Positions 7,656-16,107 of a stretch of 57,061 bases of DNA are shown here, piece after piece. The stretch is from positions 1-57,061 of the forward strand of contig JBMFVV010000009.1 of the NCBI GenBank assembly GCA_049965815.1, written 5' to 3'. The notes beneath the pieces are model-generated. The model searched no databases. It was not told where the DNA came from and saw nothing but the letters and a program-made list of their open reading frames with translations. Position numbers and translations under genes: made by a program. The first letter of the stretch is position 1; each line of letters opens with the position of its first letter. This DNA comes from GCA-001856825 sp049965815 (GTDB taxonomy: Archaea; Thermoplasmatota; Thermoplasmata; Thermoplasmatales; GCA-001856825).

Positions 7656-8192
7656 TTAGATTACTGCCTCCATCATACTTGTCCCAGTTCCGATTTTGTC
7701 GTTCACTTGAGAACGCCCAAAAGTTACTACAGGTATGTTGACAGAACTGATTATTTCTGCTATGTCAAATATGGAGTTAGAAATATGGCAAAATTCTCCA
7801 ATCTCAAGGGCAACCATATCATATTTTCCTTCTTCTATCATTTCCTCTACAATGGTCTTGGGGTTGCCTTCCGCTACTTTATAATCATAGACAATATTTT
7901 TACTCTTTGGAAATTTTTTTACGAAGGAGTAAAGTTTCTTTTCCGCAACTGCACGATCATAACGAACATCACTGGTATTCACGCAGTCACAGAACTCTTC
8001 AGTTGTGAATGGAACTATGTGAAGGAAATCTACATTTATATCGCCTTTCAGTAAGGCTAGGTATGAATAAATTTCCTGGATAGTACTTTCCCTGCATTTA
8101 GTAGGAATTAGAATATTCAATTTCTTTGCTGGTTCACGCACGGTGTCACTGTGCTGAATTCCACTTTTAGGTCCAGAAGCATTTTGAATCAT
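7656..8192 (-). CDS. Universal stress protein (UspA)-like domain protein
   Basis: A 178-residue cytosolic protein with a likely UspA alpha/beta fold. The first strand NILIPTKC is near residue 26, a YDYKVAEGNPKTIVEEM segment near 105 resembles the Usp helix-strand unit, and a hydrophobic DMVALEIGEF strand follows. The usual ATP-binding G-x2-G-x9-G(S/T) signature is not clear, so it may not bind ATP. The last 15-20 residues after NIPVVTFG are a tail that may have changed by frameshift, since an open frame continues in another register. It is divergent from an Lrp-type regulator with 264 bp between them. Confidence 0.5.
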   Translation of the reverse strand: MIQNASGPKSGIQHSDTVREPAKKLNILIPTKCRESTIQEIYSYLALLKGDINVDFLHIVPFTTEEFCDCVNTSDVRYDRAVAEKKLYSFVKKFPKSKNIVYDYKVAEGNPKTIVEEMIEEGKYDMVALEIGEFCHISNSIFDIAEIISSVNIPVVTFGRSQVNDKIGTGTSMMEAVI

Positions 8193-8456
8193 GAATAATC
8201 ATATTCCAGCATTTATTAAGAATTGTTCCCAGAACTTGTTACTTAATATGCCTTTTTCTCAATTATTTGTTTGATTGGCATGTTTAGATATAAAACAATT
8301 TCTGCATCGTTAAGAGTTTCCCTCCTAACAGATTATTATATACTGGATCATTCATATAAAAATAGTTGCAAAAGGCTTCATATTTTATCACCCATATTTT
8401 TCATTATATTATCATATTTAGAGGAAATATTTTAAACCAGATAACATTTTATTTTG

Positions 8457-8894
8457 GTGAAGGAATTCAAGCTCGATAAACTTGATCACCAGATAATAGA
8501 AATATTGGAGGAAGACTGTTCACTCGCTTATTCAGATATAGCAAACAAGATCGATGCCAATATGTGGACAGTAAGAGACAGAATTGAACTCCTCAAGAAG
8601 AGAGGCATTATAGAAAAATGCAAGGCAGTGGTTAATTACTCAAAGATGGGGTATGGATGCGAAGCTTTACTATTCCTGAACGTTAATCCCTCAAGAGTGA
8701 ATGAATTCATTTCTTTTCTTAGAGGAGAAAAAAGGGTGAAGGCTGTTACGATAATGACTGGACAGGAAAGAATAATGGTTACTCTTATAGATGACAACTG
8801 CCTTCAAGTAAGAGAATTCATCCAGGAGGAACTGATGAGATTTGATATAGAGTTAAAGGAGTTCAATGTTATACTTGAGAAGCCCATAAAATGA
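8457..8894 (+). CDS. Lrp/AsnC family transcriptional regulator
   Basis: A 145-residue regulator with an N-terminal winged helix-turn-helix (LDHQIIEILEEDCSLAYSDI, then the recognition helix DANMWTVRDRIELLKKRG) and a C-terminal RAM/ACT-type ligand domain beginning near residue 62. Such proteins sense amino acids or other small molecules as octamers. The GTG at 8457 is likely a leaderless start, as an AT-rich TATA-like ATTATATTATCATATTTA lies 30-50 nt upstream; an in-frame TTG at 8454 is equally possible. The divergent Usp-like gene may be a target. The effector is unknown. Confidence 0.85.
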   Translation: MKEFKLDKLDHQIIEILEEDCSLAYSDIANKIDANMWTVRDRIELLKKRGIIEKCKAVVNYSKMGYGCEALLFLNVNPSRVNEFISFLRGEKRVKAVTIMTGQERIMVTLIDDNCLQVREFIQEELMRFDIELKEFNVILEKPIK

Positions 8895-9019
8895 CATGAT
8901 TTTTAGAATACAGTGTGCTCCCGCAAATCCAAAACTCATTTCCATTGATGATAAGTATATTCATTGAGCTACTGGAATTTCATTATTTTAAGTAAAGACC
9001 TCTTACCGGCATTACCGCA

Positions 9020-9472
9020 TCAGAATCTCTTCCATTGATCTTCGCTCAGTGATGCATATAGATTCTTTGGGTCATCGATGCTTTCGGTGTATTTTTCAGA
9101 ATAATCCATTACTTTGTCACTGTTCAATATGAATTTTGTTATCCTCCAGCTCTGCCCATCAGGCAGGTAGATTTCTTCTGATTGTAACTTAACAAGGTCA
9201 AGGTCTTCAAGAAGATACATATTCTGCCTGTCCTCGTTCTCAAGGTGATTGTCGATTACTTCGTAATAGAATCCGAAAAATGCCATAACTTGAGAGGCTA
9301 TAGTATCCGCTGCCTCAGATCCCATTGTGATTCCTTTTAACCCGGAAGCATAAAGTATTGCCTTCTTAAGAATAGTTGGGGTGACAAACCTGCTTCCTAT
9401 TTGTTCTTCAGGATAAAGGGACTCGCTGATCTCAATTGCTTGGCTGGCAATCATTTCAGTCACTTCCCTCAA
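9020..9472 (-). CDS. Unrecognised acidic protein
   Basis: I do not recognise this 150-residue protein. It is acidic and mostly helical, with no signal peptide, membrane segment or cysteine cluster. The N-terminal third (MREVTEMIASQAIEISESLY) is a helix, and the middle (MGSEAADTIASQVMAFFGFY) is a second one; the C-terminal half has the features of a small alpha/beta domain. It has intact codons, sits alone between spacers of 125 and 242 bp and is probably a real, lineage-restricted gene. Confidence 0.55.
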   Translation of the reverse strand: MREVTEMIASQAIEISESLYPEEQIGSRFVTPTILKKAILYASGLKGITMGSEAADTIASQVMAFFGFYYEVIDNHLENEDRQNMYLLEDLDLVKLQSEEIYLPDGQSWRITKFILNSDKVMDYSEKYTESIDDPKNLYASLSEDQWKRF

Positions 9473-9714
9473 TTCCCTCTATTGTATTGCAGTGTATCGT
9501 GTTTCTGTTTTCTATTAACACTTGTGAAGGGCTCAGATTCATATTTTTCACAATTTACTATGGTTAGAAAGTAATTAAAAGTTACAAGCAAATCCTGTAG
9601 TAAAAGATTCTTCAAAACCAATTATTTGCTAAATCCAGGGATCGACAGCCATCAATTCATGATTTTAGCTGGATCAGTTTGAATGTATTTCAAAGATGTT
9701 TTGCCCTTACGGAT

Positions 9715-10155
9715 TCACTGGCCAGAATCATTTGATGGGGGAGAGTCTTCAATTATCTTGCTAGTGACATTTATCCTGACTCCTCCATGTTTCATAATGA
9801 TCGATATATTACAGTACTTCTCCTGGCTTAGGGATATTGCCCTTTCCAGGCTCTCCTTCTTTACATTTCCATAGACAACATACTCCAGGTTGATATCTGT
9901 AAACACCTTAGGGTGCTCCGGAGATCTTGTTCCGTCTGCAATAACCTCCAGCCCTTCAACGGGTTCCTTCTTCTTTTTCAGTATTGATATTACGTCCATC
10001 GCGGTGCATCCGCACATCGCCTGTAACAGCATCTCGGTCGGTGCACTGCCCTTCTGTTGTTCACTTACGTCAGAAAAGTCAAATATAGTATAGCGGTTTG
10101 AATCGCCTGACGCAATAAAAGTCATGTCCTTCATCCATTCTACCTTACCCCGCAT
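9715..10155 (-). CDS. OsmC family peroxide-detoxification protein
   Basis: A 146-residue OsmC/Ohr-like protein that probably reduces organic hydroperoxides with a reactive thiol. The two expected cysteines are visible: one in the long-helix motif QAMCGCTAMDVI and one in QEKYCNIS. The fold's N-terminal strands MRGKVEWMKDMTF match the family start, so I place the ATG at 10155 although the frame is open to 10221. A TATA-like AATAAATAC about 20-30 nt upstream supports that start. The extra cysteine in the CGC motif is common among archaeal YhfA-type members. Confidence 0.85.
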   Translation of the reverse strand: MRGKVEWMKDMTFIASGDSNRYTIFDFSDVSEQQKGSAPTEMLLQAMCGCTAMDVISILKKKKEPVEGLEVIADGTRSPEHPKVFTDINLEYVVYGNVKKESLERAISLSQEKYCNISIIMKHGGVRINVTSKIIEDSPPSNDSGQ

Positions 10156-10175
10156 GCATCCGCAACGATCAATGG

Positions 10176-10184
10176 TATTTATTC
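10176..10184 (-). promoter_or_regulatory. TATA-like element of the OsmC gene
   Basis: The minus strand reads AATAAATAC about 21-29 nt before the chosen ATG at 10155. This gives a leaderless transcript and argues against the longer open frame. Confidence 0.4.
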
Positions 10185-10221
10185 TTATAGAAGCTCCGTA
10201 AGACGTCAGTCTAGTGTACAC

Positions 10222-10670
10222 TACAACCTGGATGAAGCTCCTTTCCAGTGAAGATTTCCAAAAACATCCTGCTTTAAAGTTAGTGAACTAAGCCCTGTTA
10301 AGATAGAGAGAAGAGAGATATGTTATGTGCGAAATCTTGTTAAAAATCTGGAGATAAATAGGTTCTGTTAGGTTAACGGTTGATGATAGAAAATTCCTAA
10401 AAACCCGCCTCTTTCGATTAACAGTGCCGCTTCTTGCCCATCCATCTTCGATTAATTCGCCGTCTTTTAAAATTCGTTTTACCTCCTTTCCCACCCGTTT
10501 GCATAGCTTGGAATAGTACTACCTGTAATAATAGGCTTACTGAGAGCCTAAAGAGAGAAATGAAAGAAACTAACACAAGGGAAGAGTTTATAGCTTTTAT
10601 AGTGAAGGAGCTTGACATATAGAAACTGCAAACAGAAAAAGGATGTGATTGAGATTGAATAAGTTATATC
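10222..10670. other. Gene-poor stretch before the IS110 remnant
   Basis: No convincing gene is seen. A 68-codon minus-strand frame (10288-10494) and plus-strand frames of similar size exist but lack recognisable domains. A helical, charged plus-strand frame near 10518-10622 (with REMKETNTREEFIAF) precedes the IS110 remnant and could be the decayed middle of the same transposase, but I cannot confirm it. Confidence 0.4.
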
Positions 10671-11040
10671 GTGTTACCGTTGATGAGCATTCCTGGCATA
10701 GGAGACGTAACTGGCGCAATAATAGTTTCAAGAATCGGAGACATAAGAAGATTCAATACCCCTGAGAAGCTCATTGCATTTTCTAGATTAGATCCGGTAA
10801 TATACCAGTCCGGGAAGAACAGGAAGGAGTCAAGGATATCGAAGAGGGGAGACCATCTATTGAGATATGCCATATATCAGAGTGCCCTTGCTGCTACAAG
10901 AACGGATGGTCCAAAAAGGGAGTTCTAATGAAAGGAAGAGCAAGGAAGGCCTATCAGGAAAGAAGCTCGTAACTGCATGCGCAAGAAAACAGTGTCACAT
11001 TATCTGGGCAGTACGGACTGAGAACAGAGAATACAGTTGA
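10671..11040 (+). pseudogene. Decayed IS110-family transposase, C-terminal part
   Basis: The frame from 10671 encodes the C-terminal transposase_20 domain of IS110/IS1111 elements: MSIPGIGDVTGAIIVSRIGD, then LIAFSRLDPVIYQSGK, and ISKRGDHLLRYAIYQSAL. It hits a TAA at 10926. The same frame continues as MKGRARKAYQERSS, and a further frameshift leads to KKLVTACARKQCHIIWAV, ending at TGA 11040. This matches the usual IS110 tail, so there is at least one in-frame stop and one frameshift. The N-terminal DEDD catalytic domain was not found upstream. The element is dead and truncated. Confidence 0.85.
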
Positions 11041-11470
11041 AAGGGAGAAATCAATGGAAATTACTCATCAGGATTAGCGTAAGCTCTGTCAGCATGTAAC
11101 AAAATAAGGGTCATAACAAGGCTAATATAGTAGACTGGTCAAATATGATTTTCAAGCACAGGGGACTGACCAGTTACGAAGCTCCAGACTACAACTATAT
11201 CTCCTTTGGTCTTGGTATTATTAAACTGCGTTTCCTTGAAAGGAGTGCAAATAGCCAATCGCATCATATCCTTTATCTATAAACTGCACGAATGGGATAG
11301 AATGGTAAACAGGTATCTCTTCGTGCAAAAGGGTATAGGCATGTATACCAATGAGTACACGCACTGATAAAATCGCAAACTACTGAGTGTCTGAGCCTAA
11401 TCCGTTCATCCGTTTCGGAGTGTGAATGTGCTCAAAGAAATGATTAATACAGTAATTCTAATGGCGACCA
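11041..11470. other. Non-coding relic sequence after the IS110 remnant
   Basis: These 430 bp hold no convincing gene. An inverted repeat ACTGGTCA (11134-11141) and TGACCAGT (11167-11174) flanks a 25-bp loop. The rest reads as broken frames and may be further mobile-element debris. The promoter of the following protease gene should lie at its right end, but I see no strong TATA box. Confidence 0.4.
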
Positions 11471-12937
11471 GTGAACTGGCTCCTGATTATTCTCATCTTG
11501 ATAGTTGCCTGGATTCTGGTATACTACCTGGCAATAATGAAGCTGAAGAGCCACGTTGCTCCATATGGTCCTGCACTCCTGATCAAGACTCAGGCCGGTG
11601 TAAGGACTATAGATAGGGTTTCAAAATTCAAGTTTTGGGATTATTTTATTTCATTTTACTATTACGCGTTGCCGTTCTTTGCAGCCGCAGGCGTTGCTCT
11701 TCTAGTTTATGAGGCATTCCTGGTGTTATCAATTCCTAGGAGTGCAGCACCTTCTCTTTCTTACGTACTGGCACTACCAGGAATTAATCCTGCGATACCA
11801 ATCGTTTGGGGCATAATAGGTCTCATAGTAGCAGTAGCTCTACACGAAGCATCTCACGGGATAGCTGCCAGGAGATTTGGAATTTCAGTGAGGAGCACAG
11901 GTTTGCTGTGGCTAATAATACCGATAGGGGCTTTTGTCGAACCTGATGAAGAGGAAACTAAGAAAGCTGAACCAAAGACCAGAGCCAAAATTTTTGCTGC
12001 AGGACCGGGGATGAATGTTACGCTTACCGTAATATTTCTGGTCCTTGCAATACTTGTTGCCTATTCGTTTGCACCTGTTCCGGGAGCTCCAGTTCAATCT
12101 TCACTTGTTCCAGCATTTCATCCAGGGGATGTCCTGCAGTCAATAGACGGAATATCTGTCTCAAATGTTACAGCACTATCTGATCTTTCACTTACTCCGG
12201 GGAATTACGTAAACATTACCCTTCTAAGAAACGGGCATGAGTTGACGGAGAGGGTGATGTACGGACTGTACGTAACTGCAGTGTTGAAAAACTACCCTGC
12301 ATATAATGCTGGCATCACTGCAGGGAGCGTCGTCATTTCACTTGGAAACAACAAAATCACGAATCTGACTAATTTCCAGAATTTGGAAGACAAATATCAG
12401 GCAGGGCAAACAGTGGCGGTTGAAACTTTCAACGGGACCAGTTACAACTTCTACAACATCACATTCGCATCAAGATATTCTTATATGGTAGCCAGTGGAG
12501 TTTCTAATCCGGGGATCCCAAAGAATTCCCCATTCATGGGCATTGAAGTTTCTGTTCTTGGACTGAGCCTATTTGATCAGTATTCGTACCTGAACCTTCT
12601 CAGGAATCCGGCTTCTGCTGGTCCCCTTGGATTCTTCGAATACCTTGGCCTACCTTTCCATTTTGAACTCCCGCTTCCTTCGGCCCTCCTTTCAACAATA
12701 CATTCAACTCCGATATCACTGAACCTTGAGTATCTCTTCTACTGGCTCTTCTGGCTAAATTTTGCACTGGGATTGATGAACCTCTTACCAATAGTTCCGC
12801 TTGATGGAGGGTACGTTTTCCTCAATATACCATCACTGCAGAAAAACAAGAAAGCAAGAGATGCAATTGTGGCTGCGGTAAGCCTTATCGTGCTTTTCCT
12901 GATACTATGGGAGCTAATCGGCCCCAGGATAATCTAG
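11471..12937 (+). CDS. Site-2-type membrane metalloprotease with PDZ domains, M50
   Basis: A 488-residue membrane protease related to RseP/S2P. Hydrophobic segments occur at the N terminus, near residue 65 and near 110. The zinc motif appears as LHEASHGIAARRF near residues 124-136, and the third ligand motif as LLPIVPLDGGYVF near 441-453. The central, mostly extracytoplasmic region includes PDZ-like units around PGDVLQSIDGISV and YNAGITAGSVVISLGNNKI. GTG 11471 is the start. It probably performs regulated intramembrane proteolysis. It is distinct from the minimal M50 protein at the left end. Confidence 0.88.
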   Translation: MNWLLIILILIVAWILVYYLAIMKLKSHVAPYGPALLIKTQAGVRTIDRVSKFKFWDYFISFYYYALPFFAAAGVALLVYEAFLVLSIPRSAAPSLSYVLALPGINPAIPIVWGIIGLIVAVALHEASHGIAARRFGISVRSTGLLWLIIPIGAFVEPDEEETKKAEPKTRAKIFAAGPGMNVTLTVIFLVLAILVAYSFAPVPGAPVQSSLVPAFHPGDVLQSIDGISVSNVTALSDLSLTPGNYVNITLLRNGHELTERVMYGLYVTAVLKNYPAYNAGITAGSVVISLGNNKITNLTNFQNLEDKYQAGQTVAVETFNGTSYNFYNITFASRYSYMVASGVSNPGIPKNSPFMGIEVSVLGLSLFDQYSYLNLLRNPASAGPLGFFEYLGLPFHFELPLPSALLSTIHSTPISLNLEYLFYWLFWLNFALGLMNLLPIVPLDGGYVFLNIPSLQKNKKARDAIVAAVSLIVLFLILWELIGPRII

Positions 12938-13146
12938 ATGAGGCTCATCTGGAACTGGTCTCCTGTGCCTCTGCTTATTGCCAAATCGAAGTAGTTTACT
13001 GGAAGTTTTGAACTATCCGAAAACGAAAGTGCTTCTTTCTTGAACGACACGAAGTTTGGGCAGAGATTGCACCTCGTGGTTTCATTTCTTAGGAAATTGC
13101 AGTTCCCATTAGAGTTGTAAAAGCAGAATCTCCCAATTGACTCCAC
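12934..13146 (-). CDS. Small four-cysteine protein, unknown function
   Basis: This 70-residue frame overlaps the convergent protease gene by 4 bp. Cysteines at residues 8, 16, 26 and 29 (C-x7-C-x9-C-x2-C) are followed by a conserved-looking PNF segment, a pattern that could bind zinc or an iron-sulfur cluster. Spacing to the neighbours and the regular cysteines suggest a real gene, but I do not recognise the family, and the evidence is limited to this pattern. Confidence 0.5.
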   Translation of the reverse strand: MESIGRFCFYNSNGNCNFLRNETTRCNLCPNFVSFKKEALSFSDSSKLPVNYFDLAISRGTGDQFQMSLI

Positions 13147-13223
13147 AGTTGTGCAACCTCCTGTTCAATAAATACTTTGGTTTTTCATAGTTATAAAATC
13201 TAGGCCTGACCTTCATTTTTGCA

Positions 13224-14585
13224 TTACGCAACAGTTGAGCGAGCCTCTTTTTTTGCCTCGTAGTTTGCCCTGACCTCTTCAAATTTCTTCAATATCTTTT
13301 CCGTGATCTCGGTAGCGTTACCGGTATAATCTAGCGGAGACAACTTGTTTATGTTCTTTCCGCTCCTCCTCCGTATATTTTCCCAGAGTTCCCCTCCCTT
13401 TTCCCTTGCATCCATTGAAGCTTGCCTTACTATTTCATGAGCCTCTTGCCTACCGTAACCATTATTGACCAGGGCCATGAGGTAGGCTTCTCCAAGAGCC
13501 ATGTCGTTATTAAGCACGTTTTTCAGCATCACATCCGAGTTTACCTTGAGCCCCCTGAAAACAGCGACCATCTTGTTGAGTATGTCGTCTATGAGGATTG
13601 ATACATAAGGGATTATGAAGCGTTCTGAAGCACTGTTTGTCAAATCCCTCTCATGCCAGAGCACTGCTGATTCGTGCATTGGGGTTACAAATCCCCTTAT
13701 TATTCTTGCCAGGGAGACAATATTCTCAGACGTTACTGGATTTATCTTCTGGGCCATGGTACTAGAGCCAACCTGTTTTGCTTCATTGAACGGCTCCTGC
13801 ACCTCGTTGATCTCTGTCCTCTGAAGGTTTCTCACCTCTGTTGCAATTTTTTCCAAGGAGGTCGCTATATTTGCCATTATTGAAACGTATTCAACATACC
13901 TGTCCCTGTCCACTATTTGTGTTGGACCCTCTTCCTCGTTAATTCCCAGATTCCTCATCAATACAGACTGGACTTTTATTGTATCCTTTCCGAGGGCAGC
14001 ACCTGTTCCAACCGCACCCATGAATTTCCCTACGATAACTCTTTTCTTTGATTCCTCGACACGCGCCATGTGACGCATCATTTCAGCCAGATATACGGAA
14101 GTCTTCAGTCCAAAAGTTATCGGAAGAGCCTGTTGCCCGTGCGTCCTCCCTATCATGACTGTATGCTCGTTTTTCTTTGAAATTTCATACAGTACTGTAG
14201 AAAAATTAAGCAAGTCGTCAGTCAGTATAGAGTAGAACCTCTTAAATTGCAGTGCATTGGCGGTATCTGTTATGTCGTTGGATGTGGCACCAAGATGGAC
14301 GAATTTTCCACTCTCCCCAGAAACTGAGCTAAGTACCTTGACCATTGCCATTACATTGTGACCTATCTCTGCTTCAACTCTCTTGACTTCTTCTATATTT
14401 ACATACCTAATGTTTGCATGCTTCCTTATCTCCTCTGCTGCCCCCTTTGGTACTATTCCTATTTCGGCTTCTGCCATTGCTAGAGATGCTTCCACTTCAA
14501 GCATGTAACCCAAATTGGACTCTTCTGAAAATATTGCCTTGACCTCATCCCTGCCGTATCTGTAATCTAGGGGGGAAACTATCAT
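13224..14585 (-). CDS. purB: Adenylosuccinate lyase
   Basis: PurB cleaves SAICAR and adenylosuccinate in purine synthesis, releasing fumarate. The 453-residue protein has the superfamily signature GSSTMAQKINPVTSEN near residues 272-287, with the mobile catalytic serine loop. The N-terminal YRYGRDEVKAIFSEES and the GRTHGQQALPITFG segment near residues 145-158 (with the catalytic His) are typical of the archaeal and Bacillus-type enzyme. No other purine gene is adjacent. Confidence 0.95.
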   Translation of the reverse strand: MIVSPLDYRYGRDEVKAIFSEESNLGYMLEVEASLAMAEAEIGIVPKGAAEEIRKHANIRYVNIEEVKRVEAEIGHNVMAMVKVLSSVSGESGKFVHLGATSNDITDTANALQFKRFYSILTDDLLNFSTVLYEISKKNEHTVMIGRTHGQQALPITFGLKTSVYLAEMMRHMARVEESKKRVIVGKFMGAVGTGAALGKDTIKVQSVLMRNLGINEEEGPTQIVDRDRYVEYVSIMANIATSLEKIATEVRNLQRTEINEVQEPFNEAKQVGSSTMAQKINPVTSENIVSLARIIRGFVTPMHESAVLWHERDLTNSASERFIIPYVSILIDDILNKMVAVFRGLKVNSDVMLKNVLNNDMALGEAYLMALVNNGYGRQEAHEIVRQASMDAREKGGELWENIRRRSGKNINKLSPLDYTGNATEITEKILKKFEEVRANYEAKKEARSTVA

Positions 14586-14898
14586 ATCAAAATATCGGGA
14601 TTTAGAATAACTATATTTCTGTCTAATGACAGATAATCATGTGCCATAGAATTGAGGCTTTCCCTCGGACAGTCTATATAGGAACCTGACCTGACTTTTA
14701 AACCCCCAGTAATATTCAGAATGCCTTTGTCAGTATCTAAATGCAACGACCAAGATACAATCAACTGTCATAAAGTGGAAAAAGTGCTAATATCCATATT
14801 TTAAAGATAAAGTTGTGATGTAATGGAAGTCACTCATAGAAAGAGGCTCCATTACATATGAGGCCTGTGACATCCTTGACATCAATTTCTGAGCAATA
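14586..14898. other. Intergenic region upstream of purB
   Basis: This 313-bp region lies between the 3' end of the NRAMP gene and the purB start, both on the minus strand. It contains TCTGTC/GACAGA arms around TAAT (14618-14633), close to the purB start, and a stronger inverted repeat at 14818-14857. A 60-codon frame overlapping the purB start has no recognisable product. No RNA gene is seen. Confidence 0.45.
14818..14857. repeat. Perfect 10-bp inverted repeat
   Basis: ATGTAATGGA (14818-14827) and TCCATTACAT (14848-14857) are exact reverse complements with a 20-bp spacer. They lie about 40 bp beyond the stop of the NRAMP gene, where they could form a transcript-end hairpin or be the remains of a mobile element. 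There is no T tract on either side. Confidence 0.55.
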
Positions 14899-16101
14899 TC
14901 AAACTACCTGCAGAATAGAGAATATTCCAAGTCCAACTGCAAGTACCATGAATACGTAGAGGAATATCGTTCGCAGCTTCCCGATCCTGTATCGCCCCAT
15001 GATCTTCTCGTTAGATCCTATACGTATTACCACCAAAAGAGGAAGAGCCAGGGCAATGGAACTCAATACCATAATATCAAGAGCTAGGTTAATAAGATCG
15101 GTAATTAAAAGAGTCAAAATAGCGGCAGGTATGATCTCAAGCAAGTAGATCCCATAGAATTTTTTTTGCTTGCTGAAACCTTTATTGAAGCTACCCTTCA
15201 TCCTGAAGACATCTGAGAGCGAATACGACATGCTCATAGAGATTACAAACATTGCAAGGAGGCCCGCGACACCAACCGCGATCGCGAAAATCAGTGGACC
15301 AATTGGTCCAACTTCATGACCCAGTGCAGCTGCAACGTAAGTCACTGAATTTCCTTTTATGAATCCATCCTGTGCAAGTTTCCAGGAGAATACAACGATG
15401 GCTATCATCAGCCCTTCAGATGCAATGGCTCCCTGTAGCGTACCCCAGCTTTCCTTTTTCATACCAGATATCTTGATACCCGCATCAACGTCGGCTGCCT
15501 GATGGTAGAATAGCATCCAGGGCATTATCACCGCCCCGATGTTGGCTGCAATGAGGAAAGAAAATGAATTGGATGGAACGTACGGATTGAAATCTGCGAA
15601 ATGCACGTTGTGAGGGTATACCAGCAAGTCCAAGAACACGAACAGGAATAATAGGAACCCCATTGCAACTAGAAATATCTCTATTTTTTTGTATTTGCCC
15701 GTTATTATGACCAGCGTGTGCACCGCTATGACAAAAATGATCGTAATAAGAATAGGAATGCCTATGATCGAAGCCGCCACTGCTATGCCAGCAAATTCCC
15801 CCACATAAGCAGCAAAGTCTATCACTGCAGTACCGGCGACAGCGGTCACAGTCCATCCGTGGCCAAACTGTTGTGAAATTACTTGGCCCAAGGTCTTTCC
15901 TGTCACAGCTCCTATCCTCGATGATGTGTCCTGAACGTAAAAGAGCGGTATTATCAGTACGATCAGGAATATTATCAGGTGAGCTTTGAATTCTATACCA
16001 GACTGAATTGCAGTAATTACACTCGGTGCGTCCAGGTCTGCTAACATGACTACCCATCCTGGGCCCAGTACTGGAAGCAGTTTCTTAAGCGTAGGATTCA
16101 T
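14899..16101 (-). CDS. NRAMP-family divalent metal transporter, variant subgroup
   Basis: A 400-residue membrane protein of the NRAMP fold with about eleven hydrophobic segments. The TM1 metal motif, normally DPGN, reads DAPS (Asp24 to Ser27) in LADLDAPSVITAIQSG. The TM6 motif, normally A-x-x-M-P-H-N, reads AVIMPWM (Ala190 to Met196). The Asp, Ala and Met ligands are thus kept, the Asn is Ser, and the conserved His-Asn pair is Trp-Met. It lies 6 bp downstream of a DtxR/MntR-type regulator, which supports Mn2+ or Fe2+ transport, but the altered site leaves the ion uncertain. Confidence 0.88.
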   Translation of the reverse strand: MNPTLKKLLPVLGPGWVVMLADLDAPSVITAIQSGIEFKAHLIIFLIVLIIPLFYVQDTSSRIGAVTGKTLGQVISQQFGHGWTVTAVAGTAVIDFAAYVGEFAGIAVAASIIGIPILITIIFVIAVHTLVIITGKYKKIEIFLVAMGFLLFLFVFLDLLVYPHNVHFADFNPYVPSNSFSFLIAANIGAVIMPWMLFYHQAADVDAGIKISGMKKESWGTLQGAIASEGLMIAIVVFSWKLAQDGFIKGNSVTYVAAALGHEVGPIGPLIFAIAVGVAGLLAMFVISMSMSYSLSDVFRMKGSFNKGFSKQKKFYGIYLLEIIPAAILTLLITDLINLALDIMVLSSIALALPLLVVIRIGSNEKIMGRYRIGKLRTIFLYVFMVLAVGLGIFSILQVV

Positions 16102-16107
16102 TTCTGT

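Noticed and set aside
10288..10494. A 68-codon minus-strand frame with a DUF934-like start (KDGELIEDGW)
   Set aside because: The likeness is limited to a few residues, and the frame lies in the decayed mobile-element region.
11103..11113. AATAAGGGTCA occurs here and at 31720-31730, suggesting a mobile-element end
   Set aside because: An 11-bp match in a window of this size can be chance, and the flanks of the two copies do not match.
14582..14764. A 60-codon minus-strand frame overlapping the purB start
   Set aside because: It has no recognisable domain, no ribosome-binding site and overlaps the likely purB promoter region.
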